64,000 nucleotides of DNA from NCBI GenBank assembly GCA_950295325.1, contig OX485804.1:37808429-37872428 (forward strand). The letters are read 5' to 3'. The translations under genes and the position numbers were made by a program. Position 1 is the stretch's first letter. Each line of letters opens with the position of its first letter. Below, one piece after another: positions 1-11,863 of the stretch. The notes beneath the pieces were generated by a model. The model searched no databases and had not been told where the DNA came from. It worked only from the letters and a program-made list of their open reading frames with translations. This stretch comes from Polytrichum commune. Taxonomy: Eukaryota; Streptophyta; Polytrichopsida; Polytrichales; Polytrichaceae.

Positions 1-390
1 CTGTTCGAAGTAGTTGGGTACTGCTCAAATCTTCTTCATCGCCTTCACCTTGCATCCCCTCCCTCGTTTCCAGTTCTGCTGTTCGAAGTAGTTGGGTACT
101 GCTCAAATCTTCTTCATCGCCTTCACCTTGCATCCCCTCCCTCGTTTCCAGTTCTGCTGTTCGAAGTAGTTGGGTACTGCTCAAATTTTCTTCATCGCCT
201 TCACCTTGCATCCCCTCCCTCGTTTCCAGTTCTACTGTTCGAAGTAGTTGGGTACTGCTCAAATTTTCTTCATCGCCTTCACCTTGCAGCCCCTCCCTCG
301 TTTCCAGCTCTGCTGTTCGAAGTAGTTGGGTACTGCTGAAATTTTCTTCATCGCCTTCAACTTGCAAGGACACACCCCCTCCCTCATCAC
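1..390. repeat. 78-bp tandem array, about five units
   Basis: Units begin at 1, 79, 157, 235 and 313, each opening with CTGTTCGAAGTAGTTGGG. The exact 78-bp spacing shows a tandem array with few substitutions between units. The last unit diverges after about 50 bp and runs into the transposase reading frame. The array continues off the left edge, so its full size is unknown. It may be a subterminal array of the transposon to its right. Confidence 0.95.
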
Positions 391-400
391 ATTCGTATTC

Positions 401-3400
401 ATGGAAATGGCCTCCCGAAATTCTGTTCAAGAGAAGGCGACCACCCATTTCCCCCGCAATTTGTCAAATCCTCAATCCAGTGTAGAGTGCGATGATGACA
501 TCCCACAAATCGCTCCTGCAACATTTCGTGCAATGCAGGCTGATCTTATAATTTCGTTGAGAGAGAGAGTTCAAAATCCTCCTCCATGTGCATTTGCTAT
601 GGACGACTTGGTGTGGACCAACCACGTTACACAAGGTCAAGGGATACAGAAAACCTCTAAGCTAGCTGTAATATTGTGGGAGAGACTTGATGATTTCATT
701 AAAGGCGAGCAACAACATCCTCAATTTCCCTGCAATTTTACCAATGAAATCGTCCGTGTTAACTTGCCAAACTCCTTGCGAACACCTCGTGCACACAGTC
801 CTGCTATTGTACTGAGGTTTGACCTACTGCCTGCTCTGAATTTGAAACCACACACTATTCATGTTCTGCTTGTCATAATGTGCTCACCAGCCAGATATCA
901 AACTTATGCATTTCATTCTACACTCCACAATTTGCAGTACACTGTCCTTACTGTTCATGAGGGTGTATGGATTCCATGTCCTGCAAATATGTACATATAA
1001 AATTTTACATATTCAATACATGTGTTCTTCCATTGCCATTGCAGATACAGGTGCAATTTTGGTCCTGAAGATAGGAGTGATATTGTTGCGCATGATATGC
1101 AAGCTCTATTGAAATCTACACAAAAAAAAAAGCAGAAGATGTTGCAGAAGAAAAAACGAGGTAAGAAGGTAATACCGGAATACAAGTCTTTCGCAGTGAG
1201 CAAATCAACCCGTCCAAAGGCTGCACGCATTGGCAAGACATATGCGGGCAACTCAAGAAAGCGAGGGTGCCAATGTTGTTTTCTTGCGAAGAAGCCCTAT
1301 CTGGACCACTCGTTGTGTTTGCTAATTTATGAAAATGCAGAACACTTGAATAAAGCTGGAGAACACTGCCACGGCACCATGCTCGGTGGATTTAGATATG
1401 CGCTCGATGCTGGTCTTTCAACTGAAATGAAACAAAAAATTGCTGAAATGCATGCCTATGGGTTATCCCCTGCCCAAATCATGCAACAACACACCAAAGA
1501 GGTTCGTGAGCTTGCCGTGTGTAATGGAGTGGTGACGCGCGACACATTCTTGTTGCCGTGCGACGTCAGAAACATATGTCGAAAGAGGGCTGAAGATCTA
1601 TGGGAGAAACATCCATCCGACCCGATTAGCGTCCGTATGTGGGCAGCAGAGAATCCAGACAGCGTGTTCTACTACCAAGAGCACTCGCTACTGGACCTTA
1701 ATTCTCAAACACAAGACGACTCACCTTTCACCATAGGCATACAAACTGAATGGCAACTTGAAATGATGGCAAACTTCGGTCACAACAGCGCTCTTTCCAT
1801 TGACGCCACATTTGGTACCAGCCAGACTAGGGTAAGCTAATGTCCATGTCCTTCATCTTCGTCGTCATGTTCTGTGATGATTTTCTCATACTGCCAGTCA
1901 ATTTGTTTCAACCATGTTCTGCCCTATGCTAACAATGATGTTCATTGTTTCTACAGTACCCACTCTACATTGTTATGGTGTTCGATGATTGGAGAAATGG
2001 CATACCAGTGGCTTTCTTTGTCATTTCGCGGACACGTGAATAAGATCTCCGCCCAGTTCTTCAAGCGCTGCATGACAGGGTTCAAGGGTTCAAAAATGAT
2101 TGGTTACCATCCTCTATTATCGTTGACAATGCTCAGGCTGAAATAAACACACTTGGGTAAGCAGTTATTGTCTGTTCTGCAACTTTTACTTTGTAGTCTC
2201 ACCCCAATATGTAATGCAGTGTCCTGCATTGCATATTGGTGTTAATTATTAATTCCTCACTGTTACAGGTATTTTCCTCAGTGTTCATCCTCTAAGCTCA
2301 TAATCTGCTCTTCTGTCTCTTGCGCAGCATGGTGTGGCCGCAAGCCAAAATTTTCCTGTGCTTGTGGCATGTCAGAAAGTCATGGGCAGAGAACGCCATC
2401 AAGAAAATTTCAAGCGCTGCAGAACGCAACACTGTTCTTCAAATGCTCGGCGACATAATGTACGGGAAAGGTTGCAAGGTTGACGATGATCCTATCAACT
2501 GGGCCCTCGACCAACTTGACAATATATCTAACACTCGTCCATTGGCGAGTGCGTTCATGACATACATGAACGATGTTTGGCGAGTCAAGACACCAATGTG
2601 GTGCGTCGGAGCGCGACGGATACCACATGCAGGACAGAACACTAACGCGGCTATTGAATCCTATCACAACAATTTGAAGAGTGTTCTAAACTCTGCCAAA
2701 GAGAGATTTGTGGGTAGGCGCATGGACTGGCTTATTTATCATCTAACGGGTGACGTTTTGACTCATTACTGGTACAGTGTCCAATGCAAAACATACGGAT
2801 ATATACGCAACAAGAAACAAGAGGGTATTGTTGCATCTGCAATTATGGGAGCCAACGACATACCTGATAGTAACGTCCTCATTTGTATGGACGAGGATGT
2901 TGCATATGTGGGGTCTGTAAACAACCGCCCGAAGGTGTGGACCATCAAATGTCCGGACTCTGAATGGGCACAATGCAACTGCCCCGTCACCAAAGAGGGC
3001 ATGATTTGCAAGCACACCATTAAAGTCTTCAAGATGCTCCACCCTGGAATTGAAGATGGTGCCATAGTGCGTGAAGCTGGTACACGACATGGAACTCAGC
3101 GCGTTGCTACGCATGACTGTCACAACAGACTACTCAAATCCATGTTCCGGAAGACATGGGCACACCAATCAAAGTTGAACCTGTGGTGCAGGACAATGTT
3201 CTGCAAATTGATGTTGTCGAAGATCACATCACTCTAACTCCTGTGGACCCTGTGACTGTGGACGACGAACAGAACCCCTCGCAGTTCTCCTCTCAGTTTA
3301 CCCAGATGGACTCCTTCCATTCGACTCCCCTTTTCCAAGAGAGTTCTTCACAAGCACCTATTGCCGCAACCGCGCACGACATTTACGCCACCCTTGCACT

Positions 3401-3620
3401 CAAGGCTGAGCAACATCCTGTTCTACAAACTCACTTGATCGCTGGCCTTAGGCACATTCGGGGCAAGCAAAACCAGCTTATTGCACAAGGAGTTACACGG
3501 ATGCCATTGACTCCTACGACAACCTCGTTTCCAGAGAGGGCAGGCGACAACTCTTTAAAACGCCGGAGGAGTTTCCTGGAGTTCCCGTTGCCGAAGAGAA
3601 AGCTTTCCAGCTTCAAATGA
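401..3620 (+). pseudogene. Mutator-like transposase with SWIM zinc finger, spliced, damaged
   Basis: This is a MULE-type DDE transposase, which cuts and inserts its own element in the nucleus. The exon model is 401-990, 1045-1831, 1957-2156 and 2328-3620; all introns are GT-AG and phases match. ATG 401 (or 407) is the first start past the 78-bp array. Visible parts, in order: a Cys/His-rich stretch (CQCC...EHCHG); the first catalytic Asp in SIDATFG (codon 1802); the second in IIVDNAQAE (end of exon 3); the Glu of AAIESYH in exon 4; and a SWIM finger, CNCPVTKEGMICKH. A basic tail (KRRRS, PKRK) closes the gene. Two defects are seen: an in-frame TAA at 2041-2043 between the first two catalytic residues, and a reading-frame change around 3090-3150, after the SWIM finger. 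Without those the product would be about 950 residues. The MULE assignment is firm; how recently it died is inference. Confidence 0.8.
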
Positions 3621-3640
3621 TAGGGTTTAAGTGTGAACAA

Positions 3641-4248
3641 TAATCTGCATTATCTGCATATTTGTAATGCAGTACACAGTTAGTTCTTACTTGTAATAGT
3701 TTTTAATTCTGTGTGCAAAGTTATGTGTTAACAATAAAACGGTTGTTCCTAAGTACCATATCTGGGTGTAGTAGGGTGATTTATGTTCTGGTTACGATAT
3801 ACCTCAGCTCATTTTCCTTGTTGTACTGCAACTCGCCTGTCCTGCTCATTGTGTATTGTTCTGCACCATTGGTTGATCACGCGCCAGTTGTCCTGCCCAT
3901 TCCCTGCTCTACACTTCTTCTACTGCACATCGACTGTTTCTGGGTTTGGTGCATTTTCATCATGATTGCTCCCATCCCTTTCAAGTGATCCCATCTAACC
4001 ACGTCCCCCCCCCCCCCCAACATCCCATATCACACATGGTCTTCTGAAATGCCATTGTTTTATATCAAAATGGTTGCTATTGAAAGCAGTACAAATGGTC
4101 TTTGACCTTCGAGTGTTCTTTGTATCATGTTCTGTGTATCCTGTTCTGTGTATCTTGTTCTACATGACTACACGGTATTTGATGTTGTACAATGTAATGG
4201 AAACTGTACATCCATTTTACAACATGTTACACATGTAAAAAATACAAC
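3641..4248. other. spacer between convergent transposon genes
   Basis: This is the region between the 3' ends of the transposase and the protease gene. It holds a run of 14 C at 4005-4018 and several TGTTCTG motifs. I see no convincing reading frame; short frames here are unlike either neighbour. Confidence 0.6.
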
Positions 4249-7200
4249 CTAACTCTTGTCGACTACTTTCGGAGGTCCGACCTTGAGCCTTACTCTGCGA
4301 TGTCGTTTCGCTGGAGGTCTTCGTCGTGGTGTTGTCTGGTGTACAATTCTCACGTTCCATTCCATGGAGTGGTGCCGTCCATTCTCTATCACATCGATCA
4401 ACGCATTCCGAACTACCCTCCTTGTACGCAATGCATCTGTCCTGCTATAGTTCAACGCGAATCCCTGCAACAACACAAACATCCTTAGAACATTTGTTGC
4501 AGAATAGCAGTACATTAATTGTGGTAGTATTATACTTAAACTTTTTATGATCTATTACTCATCTGCGTATTCTCTATGCATGTTTAGGTGTTCGAAGAGG
4601 TCTAAGACTCAATTACCTCACACAATGTAAGGGGTTTATCTCTCACGCTCTTTGTATACTCCATGATATTCTTCAACATGTAGAACCCGCAAGCCCAGCC
4701 AAAATTTTGTTGTGGCACAATTGCTTGTACCCACTGTTGGGACGAGCTAACAGCATTCCACATATCAGCATCGGTATCATTGCCACTCCACGCAGCCCAC
4801 AACTTTCCGAGTCTTGTTTCAATTCTGGGGTCGGAATGGAGACCTAACCCTACCAAGGAATCGAGATGGAAGAACCCGTGTTCCCCTACTATGTAAACGG
4901 TCCAATGTTTCCCGCAGGTATAAGGAATTATTAAAGTGTTTATGTTCTGCGTTGGAAGGGCTCCATGCACGTCATGTATGAAGGCTACATATACCTCTAA
5001 GGTGTCTTTTTCTTGCTCCTGAAGATGCGCTAGGAGTAGGTTTAGAAGATAAGGATTGCAAACGTGACACTTTAAACTCTCAAGTTGGGGATTCAGCCAC
5101 GCCCTAATCCATTCCATCATGTAGTTATTCAACTCCCCATGATTTTGAACCAAAGGCTTCATATCCCCTTTCCACTGTAGACTCAAATTCTCACCACGAT
5201 ACAGAAACTCAAAACTTGCAACTTTCTTCCCACCTGCTTCAGCAATGATGGTGTTCACAAGTTCCTCAAGTCTGCAGAACACAGCCTCATGTATTAGTCT
5301 CGTAGCCAGCAACATCAAAGGACGGTATGAATATTATGTTCTGCATCATTAACACTACATAAAAGTTACCTTCCATCCGATTTTTGTGTTGTACTGCCCA
5401 GTACGTCGTCCAAAGTTTTGTCCTCCTTAGGCTGGACAGGACGGGAGCTGACCTTCACTGGCTCAACATGTTCCTCCACCTCTGATACTACCAGGCACGC
5501 AGTGCGAGTTGAAGTGGATGCATCCTTTGTCACCGTCGAAACTTCACCCATGTTCTGGACCGAAGTGGATGCATCCTTTGTCGCCGTCGAAACTTCACCC
5601 ATGTTCTGGACCAAAGTGGATGCATCCTTTGTCGCCGTCGGAACTTCACACATGTTCTGGACCTCTTTGTAGGCGTCATTGAAAAGTGCGCCTATTTTGT
5701 CCGCTGCAGCACCAGCGTCCTGCGAGCATCCGGATGAGTCCAATGGTTTGTTGTGGGTGCAACCAATAAGGGTAGTGTCGTCGAGGTTCAACCTCCGTGC
5801 TGGAGAAACCATTGTCCTGCCATCCGGAGGCCCTATTGCAAGCGTGTGAGACGGCGTCCTGTAAAACCACGGTCTTGTGTTGACCATTTAGCAAAAGGCA
5901 TAGGTGGAAGGCGCTTAATTGAACGCATAGGTTGATAAGGGTGTGGTATGAGACACGAACCTTAATGGCGTGTTCTGCATCTCAGAACTAAGCTGTGTTA
6001 GGGTTAGGTCCTGCGTGCTGATGCGGTCGACGCCATCGAAATCCATGTGCATAGGTATTGAGTCCAAACTCTCCAAACTCATGGCCTCATGTACTTCACC
6101 CCCGAACCCCAGTGTTGATCGAGATGATTTTTCCATAGGCATCGCCACCTCTTCGAACAACAACGCCCTCGTGCAATGTAGGTCAGGGGCAATGTCATCT
6201 GTTGTTTCCTCCACTCCCAGTCCACAATTGAACAACCGCAATTGGGTGGACCTTACATATTGCAAGCTCTGTACTATATCCTTCACCCGCATCTGCACGC
6301 AGGTGCTCTTCTTGTGCAGGTCACCCAATGTCAATGTTCCTATGTCAACGTCCTCGCGGAAGACCATTGATGAACACAGGACCTGCGCCACATATCCTTC
6401 ACTTACTTTGGCCATCGTATGTTGTTATACCAGTACTGTTCTGCACTATATAATACTATATTGTTTTACAATCAATATTCAAAATGTACTGTTAGACATA
6501 TCATGTTCCTATTAACTCCCAATCGTCATAGTGAAGAACATGCTAAACCCCGAGGGTGATTGTCAGATGAACAGGACTTAGTACATACCTCGCTACACTT
6601 CGCTTGGCGTTGCTCTCCGACGTCGACACTAAACCACATGTCAGCAAGCTCACTTTCACGGTGCATGCGGACCATGTCTGCGATGGCTCGTTGCGCGATC
6701 CTACCGATGAAGGACTCCATTTTCTTAACCACAGCCATGCGCCCTGATGGTTCGTGTCCAAGCAGAGCTGCAACGTCTGTGAACAGGACATCAATGTGTT
6801 CTGCGGCACTCTCGATGCTGGGGAAAGTACACCAACTTGTTGTAGGGATGTTCTGGGCAATTGTCGTCAAGGCGACTGAGTGGACTGTGTCTCGAGCAAA
6901 CTCCAATATGTATTCCTCGTGGAGACCTATAGTTGGGTGTGAGATTGGACGACTGAAGCCCGTATGATTTCTGACCAAGTACAAAAATGCTCTCAAAACA
7001 TGCGGGCACTCACGCTCAAGCGACAGAGGCTTGGTCTTCGTGTTCGACAGCAAAACAGCTGACATCTCCAGCCACTCCTGTTCTGTGTGGTCCCATGGGC
7101 CAGCCTTGAAATTTTTTAGAGGCCATTTTCTGAATATCTGGTACAACGGTGACCATTTCCACTTGGACTCCTCCTCCTTCTCTTTCACGGCGCTGTCAAA

Positions 7201-8560
7201 TTTTCGTAACGCGTCTTCAACGTGATTTCTTCTAAAATTCTCAAAGTTGACCTTGGCGGCAGCAACCTTCTCATCGTACTCCCTTTGTTCGACGCGATAA
7301 TGAAGATAGTCTTTCAGGCGCCTGAGCTCTTCATACACGTTCACATCGGAATTGCTCTTAAAAACCCTGACCTGCGCCTTTATTTTATCCAAAAATTCGC
7401 TATGTTCTCCAAGGTTCTTCTGCAATGTATACACCGGCAGAACATAAAAAAACGACTCATTATAAGAACATAATATTGTACAGCCAATCTGATCTGGTAG
7501 AACATGAGATGATAGAGCACATTCAAAACTGAAGAACATGGAGTGAAACACAATACCATATTTTTGCCATACAGGTACCATTGCCCGAATGCAGCCCCAA
7601 CGCGATAGCCAATAGAGCCATCTTCCAATTGTTTCTAGAGGTATTGCATGCAGCCATCCGGGTCATCTAAGAGACTTTTTGGCACCCAGTAATCGTCAGT
7701 CTCGTTGATAAGCACATAGAGACCATCGACTGGCACTGGTTCTGGAGGCCGTGTAATCTCTTTAGGCGCATGGAAAAGAACTGTGGCCTCCTTGTACGCG
7801 TGTTGTTTGCACTCCTCCCGCGACATGGGGATAGGTTGGACAGGTTCAGTCGAGGGCTGGGCAACAACAAGGGGAATAGCATCTTCCTGCGGAGGCTTGG
7901 GTTGCAGAACAATGTCCGTCACAGGTACTGTTTGCGGAACAATGTCTATGTCTATGGCAGGATTCAACAGTACACCATCGTGCGAAGTCGTAGCTCGAAT
8001 AAGTTCAGTCTGCTGAACCTGTGGGTGGATATGTTCCACACGCAACGGCGAAGGCTGCGCACGATGTCCATGCTCGTGCGTCACAACACGGAAGTGCCCA
8101 TGGCCACTGTTCTGCGAATTTGGAGTCGCTTCCTTTGATGTGGAGTCGGACTCGCTTGGCGACGTGCCCGAATTCAGGTCCTCTTCGCTGGAAGATATAC
8201 AAATCCTGCGAGATGTCTTCCAATTTTTCTTCGGTCGTCCCTTACTGGCAGAGGGTGACTTGGGTACTCTGGGCGGTCCCTTCACTGCAAGGTTTTGCGC
8301 CTTGCGGGGTGGTGATGAGGGAGCGGCGTCCACACCAACGCTGCGAGTTCTACAGCCAATGATAGGAACGGGCGTCCTCGTTGTTAGCTTGCGTTTTCTG
8401 GATGGAACACCATGTTCTGCATCGGCAGCCACCAATGATGTACTACCCACTGGATTGGACTCTAATTCTAGAGGCGGAGGAAACTGCGATGGGGATTGGG
8501 AGTGCGACCCATGTGGCGAGGAAACCTTGTTGAATTTCTATGCAATCCTATGCTTCTCTC
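4249..8560 (-). CDS. Ulp1/C48-type cysteine protease gene of the MULE, multi-exon
   Basis: Minus-strand exons by GT-AG and phase are about 7557-8560, 6589-7419, 5961-6382, 5370-5858, 4617-5271 and 4249-4464. The 4617-5271 exon is a Ulp1-like (SUMO-protease family) domain. His is in GKHWTVYIV, Asp in FHLDSLVG, and Gln and Cys in VPQQNFGWACGFYMLKN. The last exon adds a strongly basic tail (RRRPPAKRHRR). Upstream parts are Ser/Pro-rich with an AT-hook-like GRPKK, then a Lys/Glu-rich helical segment and an exon with three 17-residue repeats around VQNMGEVSTATKDAST. Ulp1 domains inside plant MULEs are known (KI-MULEs); the role there is unclear, perhaps SUMO or protein processing. An in-frame TAG at 7635-7637 interrupts the first exon of this model, so the gene may be dead or the exon mis-modelled. 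The gene faces the transposase tail to tail. Confidence 0.75.
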
Positions 8561-8576
8561 CATGATTGCTTGGTTC

Positions 8577-9940
8577 CTAGGTTGGATACATCTTGAGTGG
8601 CTTCTCTCCCGTGTAGCTCTTACATAGGTTAAACATCCTATGGTAAGAGACAGTGTTCTTATCCTTGTATGACTCATTGCAATAAATACAATTGAACCTG
8701 TACCTGTTGTTGGCCATTTTAACTTTGTCCCTCGCCTGCCAATATGCCTCTACCACAAGCTCCTCATACTCATCCTCTACGTACATACATGCACAAGTCT
8801 TCCTATTTTGTTTCATGGTACAACGGAAAACCCTAGATGTTCCATCTGGACCAGCAAACACCTGCAAAACAGTACCTGTTCAATATGCAGAACTGATGGG
8901 AGGGAAGAAAGTTCTGATAGAACTACAGGACATGTTAAATTTCTAAAACAGATGAGAGGGAAGAAAATTTTGATAGAAAAAAACAGGACATGCTAATTTT
9001 CTAAAACTGATGGGAGGGAAGAAAGTTCTCATAGAAAAAACAGGACATGTTAATTTCCTAAAACTAATGGGAGGGAAGAAAGTTGTCATAGAAAAAACAT
9101 GACATGTTCATTTCCTAAAACTAATGGGAGGGAAGAAAGTTGTCATAGAAAAAACATGACATGTTCATTTCCTAAAACTGATGGGAGGGAAGAAAGTTGT
9201 CATAGAAAAAACATGACATGTTCATTTCCTAAAACTGATGGGAGGGAAGAAAGTTCTGATAGAACTACAGGACATGTTAAATTCCTAAAACTGACGAGAG
9301 GGAAGAAAGTTTTGATAGAAAAAACAGGACATGCTAATTTCCTAAAACTGATGGGAGGGAAGAAAATTCTGATAGAAAAAACAGGACATGTTAATTTCCT
9401 AAAACTGATGGGAGGGAAGAAAGTTGTCATAGAAAAAACATGACATGTTCATTTCCTAAAACTGATGGGAGGGAAGAAAGTTGTCATAGAAAAAACAGGA
9501 CATGCTAATTTCCTAAAACTGATGGGAGGGAAGAAAGTTCTGATAGAAAAAATAGGACATGTTAATTTCCTAAAACTGATGAGAGGGAAGAAAATGCAGT
9601 GAGCAAAACAGGACCTGTTTAATACCAAAAACTGATGCTTACCCCTTGAAAGTTCTGAGAGAATTTAACATATTGTTGTGTATGCAAATATGTAACCAAC
9701 AATACAGGAAAATGGTAAGGAAAAACAACACAACAAGTTCTGTGAAGGAATGCTTACCCCTTTTTGCCAGCCTTGTTTACCATGTATGCTCAAGTGGACG
9801 AATTTGTACCTCCCCAAGGACCTTATCAGGGCTTCATCTTCGAGGACATGCCAACCCACAGCAAGTGCCTCTGGAAGAAGTTTCGCCCCGTTCTTGTTCC
9901 TAGTCACTTTGGATGCTCTTGTTCCTTCAGTTCTCGCCAT
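8577..9940 (-). CDS. zinc-finger exons upstream of the protease gene
   Basis: Exon 9758-9940 starts with ATG at 9940 (MARTEGTRASK) and ends at a strong donor (GTAAGC). It joins in phase to an exon whose upper edge is 8861 (TTTTGCAG acceptor). The second exon holds a BED-like finger: Cys-x2-Cys in FNCIYCNESY, then His and Cys in YHRMFNLC. It also holds a CACMYVEDEYEE stretch. BED-type fingers usually bind DNA, often transposon ends. Read alone, the two exons give about 155 residues ending at a TAG near 8579. They could instead be the N-terminus of the protease gene: a good donor (GTAAGA) lies inside the finger exon, but I found no phase-matched junction to the next exon. The intron carries the 57-bp array. 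Confidence 0.55.
8886..9600. repeat. 57-bp tandem array inside an intron
   Basis: About 13 units of roughly 57 bp, each with GGGAGGGAAGAAAGTT followed by a GATAGAA and GACATGTTAATTTCCT core. Spacing is steady at 56-58 bp. It sits wholly inside the first intron of the minus-strand zinc-finger gene. Frames reading through it are by-products of the repeat. Confidence 0.95.
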
Positions 9941-10019
9941 TAATGCGTTCGGGTATGATGATTTCAATTGTGCACAAAAAACACTCAAAAATACACTTGA
10001 AAATGAGCAAACCCTAAAT

Positions 10020-10900
10020 CTCACACGCTTTCATAATTTGCTGGCATTAAATGTGCGATAAGGAAATGAAGAGTCTGCAAATAAGAAAAACTGCAAACCT
10101 TAATAAAATTGTGCAGAATGTCGCTAATGAACGGCCGTGGACATAAACTGCCGCAATAATAACTGCTGCTACAACAACAACCAGGAGCAGTTATTGGACA
10201 CCAATCGATTAGCACTCAAAACCCTTGGAATGCCGCAAAAACCTTTCGAGTATAACCCGCAACCGCTTCGAATGTCACTAAAAACGCTTAGATTCTAACT
10301 AAGTCGACTCATCGAAATCCTGTCCATACTCGCCGAACACACACCAGCTCATAAATTTCGCACGTTCCTATTCAAAACGAAATCAAACAGTTCACGAATA
10401 AAACCCTCGCAGCCCTTCACAAGCTCTTTAGAAAATGGTTAAACCTGCTGGTCTTCAACCCAATAACGTCCAAATGATACCTAATAACCCTAAACAATCA
10501 CTTTCAGTGAAATCACTACGTCATGATTGATGCAGCTATCATTAAAGAGCATGGGCGTACGACATCCCTTGAACAGGACAGCAGTCGCGTCGAACTGCTC
10601 TGTACATGACTGCAGTCGTGACGAACTGGTATCTACAGGAGGCAGTCACGTGGAACTGCTGTATAGAACAGAACAGCAGTGCAGCACAACAGCAGTGCAT
10701 CAATGGCGTGGAGGTGATATGCACAGCACAGTAGTAGCGTGGAACGTTAATTAGGAAAAATGTTCAACTTGAAAAGGCTGTCAATGTCTCCCTTGTTCTA
10801 TGTTGGAGATGAGTTCGTGTTCGACAATGAAGCACTGTCCATCTCCCACTGTAATAAAATGCATATCGTCTATGTTGGAGATGACTTCATGATCCACAAC
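10020..10900. other. 5' flank of the minus-strand gene
   Basis: No gene is seen. From about 10570 to 10700 there are imperfect short repeats around GCAGTCGYGWSGAACTG, with a cluster of CAGCAGT. The stretch lies upstream of ATG 9940 on the minus strand, so it probably holds that gene's promoter, though no clear TATA box could be assigned. Confidence 0.4.
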
Positions 10901-10904
10901 CAAT

Positions 10905-11125
10905 AAGAATGCATGTTCCACAAAAAACCATAGTCCATGTTCCTAAATCAAAAAGAGTGCATGTTCCCAAAAAACCAAAGTCAATTTTCGACAATCAAGC
11001 AGAGTCCATGTTCCACAATCAAGTAGTGTCTATGTTCCACAATAAACTAGTGTCCATGTTCCACAATAAACCAGTGTTCATGTTCCTCAATAAACCAGTG
11101 TCCATGTTCCATAACCAATAACATC
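10905..11125. repeat. 24-bp tandem array, left block
   Basis: Units of about 24 bp built on GTCCATGTTCC followed by ACAATCAA or TCAATAAAC. This is the same family as the block at 11330-11860. The two are separated by a different, 23-bp array. Confidence 0.9.
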
Positions 11126-11330
11126 CATGTTTCATAATCCTATGTTGTGCTAATTAATGTCCCTATGTTGTGCTAATTAATGTCCCTATATTGTGTTATT
11201 TTATGTCCCTATATTGTGTTATTTTATGTCCCTATGTTGTGCTAATTAATGTCCCTATGTTGTACTATTTTATGTCCATATATTGTGCTATTTTATGTCC
11301 CTATGTTGTACTATGTTATGTCCCTCAATA
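11126..11330. repeat. 23-bp tandem array, left part
   Basis: Units of CTATGTTGTGCTAATTAATG or CTATGTTGTGCTATTTTATG type, about 23 bp each. The same array resumes at 13966-14175, to the right of the inserted LTR-like element. Confidence 0.9.
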
Positions 11331-11863
11331 AATTAGTGTCCATATTCCACAATAAACTAGTGTCCATGTTCCACAATTAAACAGTGTCCATGCTCCACAA
11401 TCACGCAGTGTCCATGTTCCACAATCAACCAGTGTCTATGTTCCTCAATAAACCAGTGTTCATGTTCCTCAATAAACCAGTGTCCATGTTCCACAATCAA
11501 GCAGTGTCCATGTTCCTCAATAAACCAGTGTCCATGTTCCTCAATAAACCAGTGTCCATGTTCCACAATCAAGCAGTGTCCATGTTCCTCAATAAACCAG
11601 TGTCCATGTTCCTCAATAAACCAGTGTCCATGTTCCACAATCAAGCAGTGTCCATGTTCCTCAATAAACCAGTGTCCATGTTCCTCAATAAACCAGTGTC
11701 TATGTTCCACAATCAAGCAGTGTCCATATTCCTCAATAAACCAGTATCCATGTTCCACAATCAACCAGTGTTCATGTTCCACAATCAACCAGTGTCCATG
11801 TTCCTCAATAAACCAGTCTCCATGTTCCATAACCAAGAACATCCATGTTCCACAATCCTATGT
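11330..11863. repeat. 24-bp tandem array, right block
   Basis: More than 20 units alternating TTCCTCAATAAACCAGTG and TTCCACAATCAAGCAGTG versions. Because 24 is a multiple of three, both strands stay open for over 160 codons (octapeptides of VSMFLNKP type on plus and HGHWFIEE type on minus). The last few bases (CTATGT, 11858-11863) match the opening of a 23-bp array unit. I regard the frames as repeat artefacts. Confidence 0.95.

Noticed and set aside
8886-9600. CRISPR-like look of the 57-bp array
   Set aside because: Units are adjacent with no unique spacers, the genome is eukaryotic, and the array lies in an intron. It is a plain tandem repeat.
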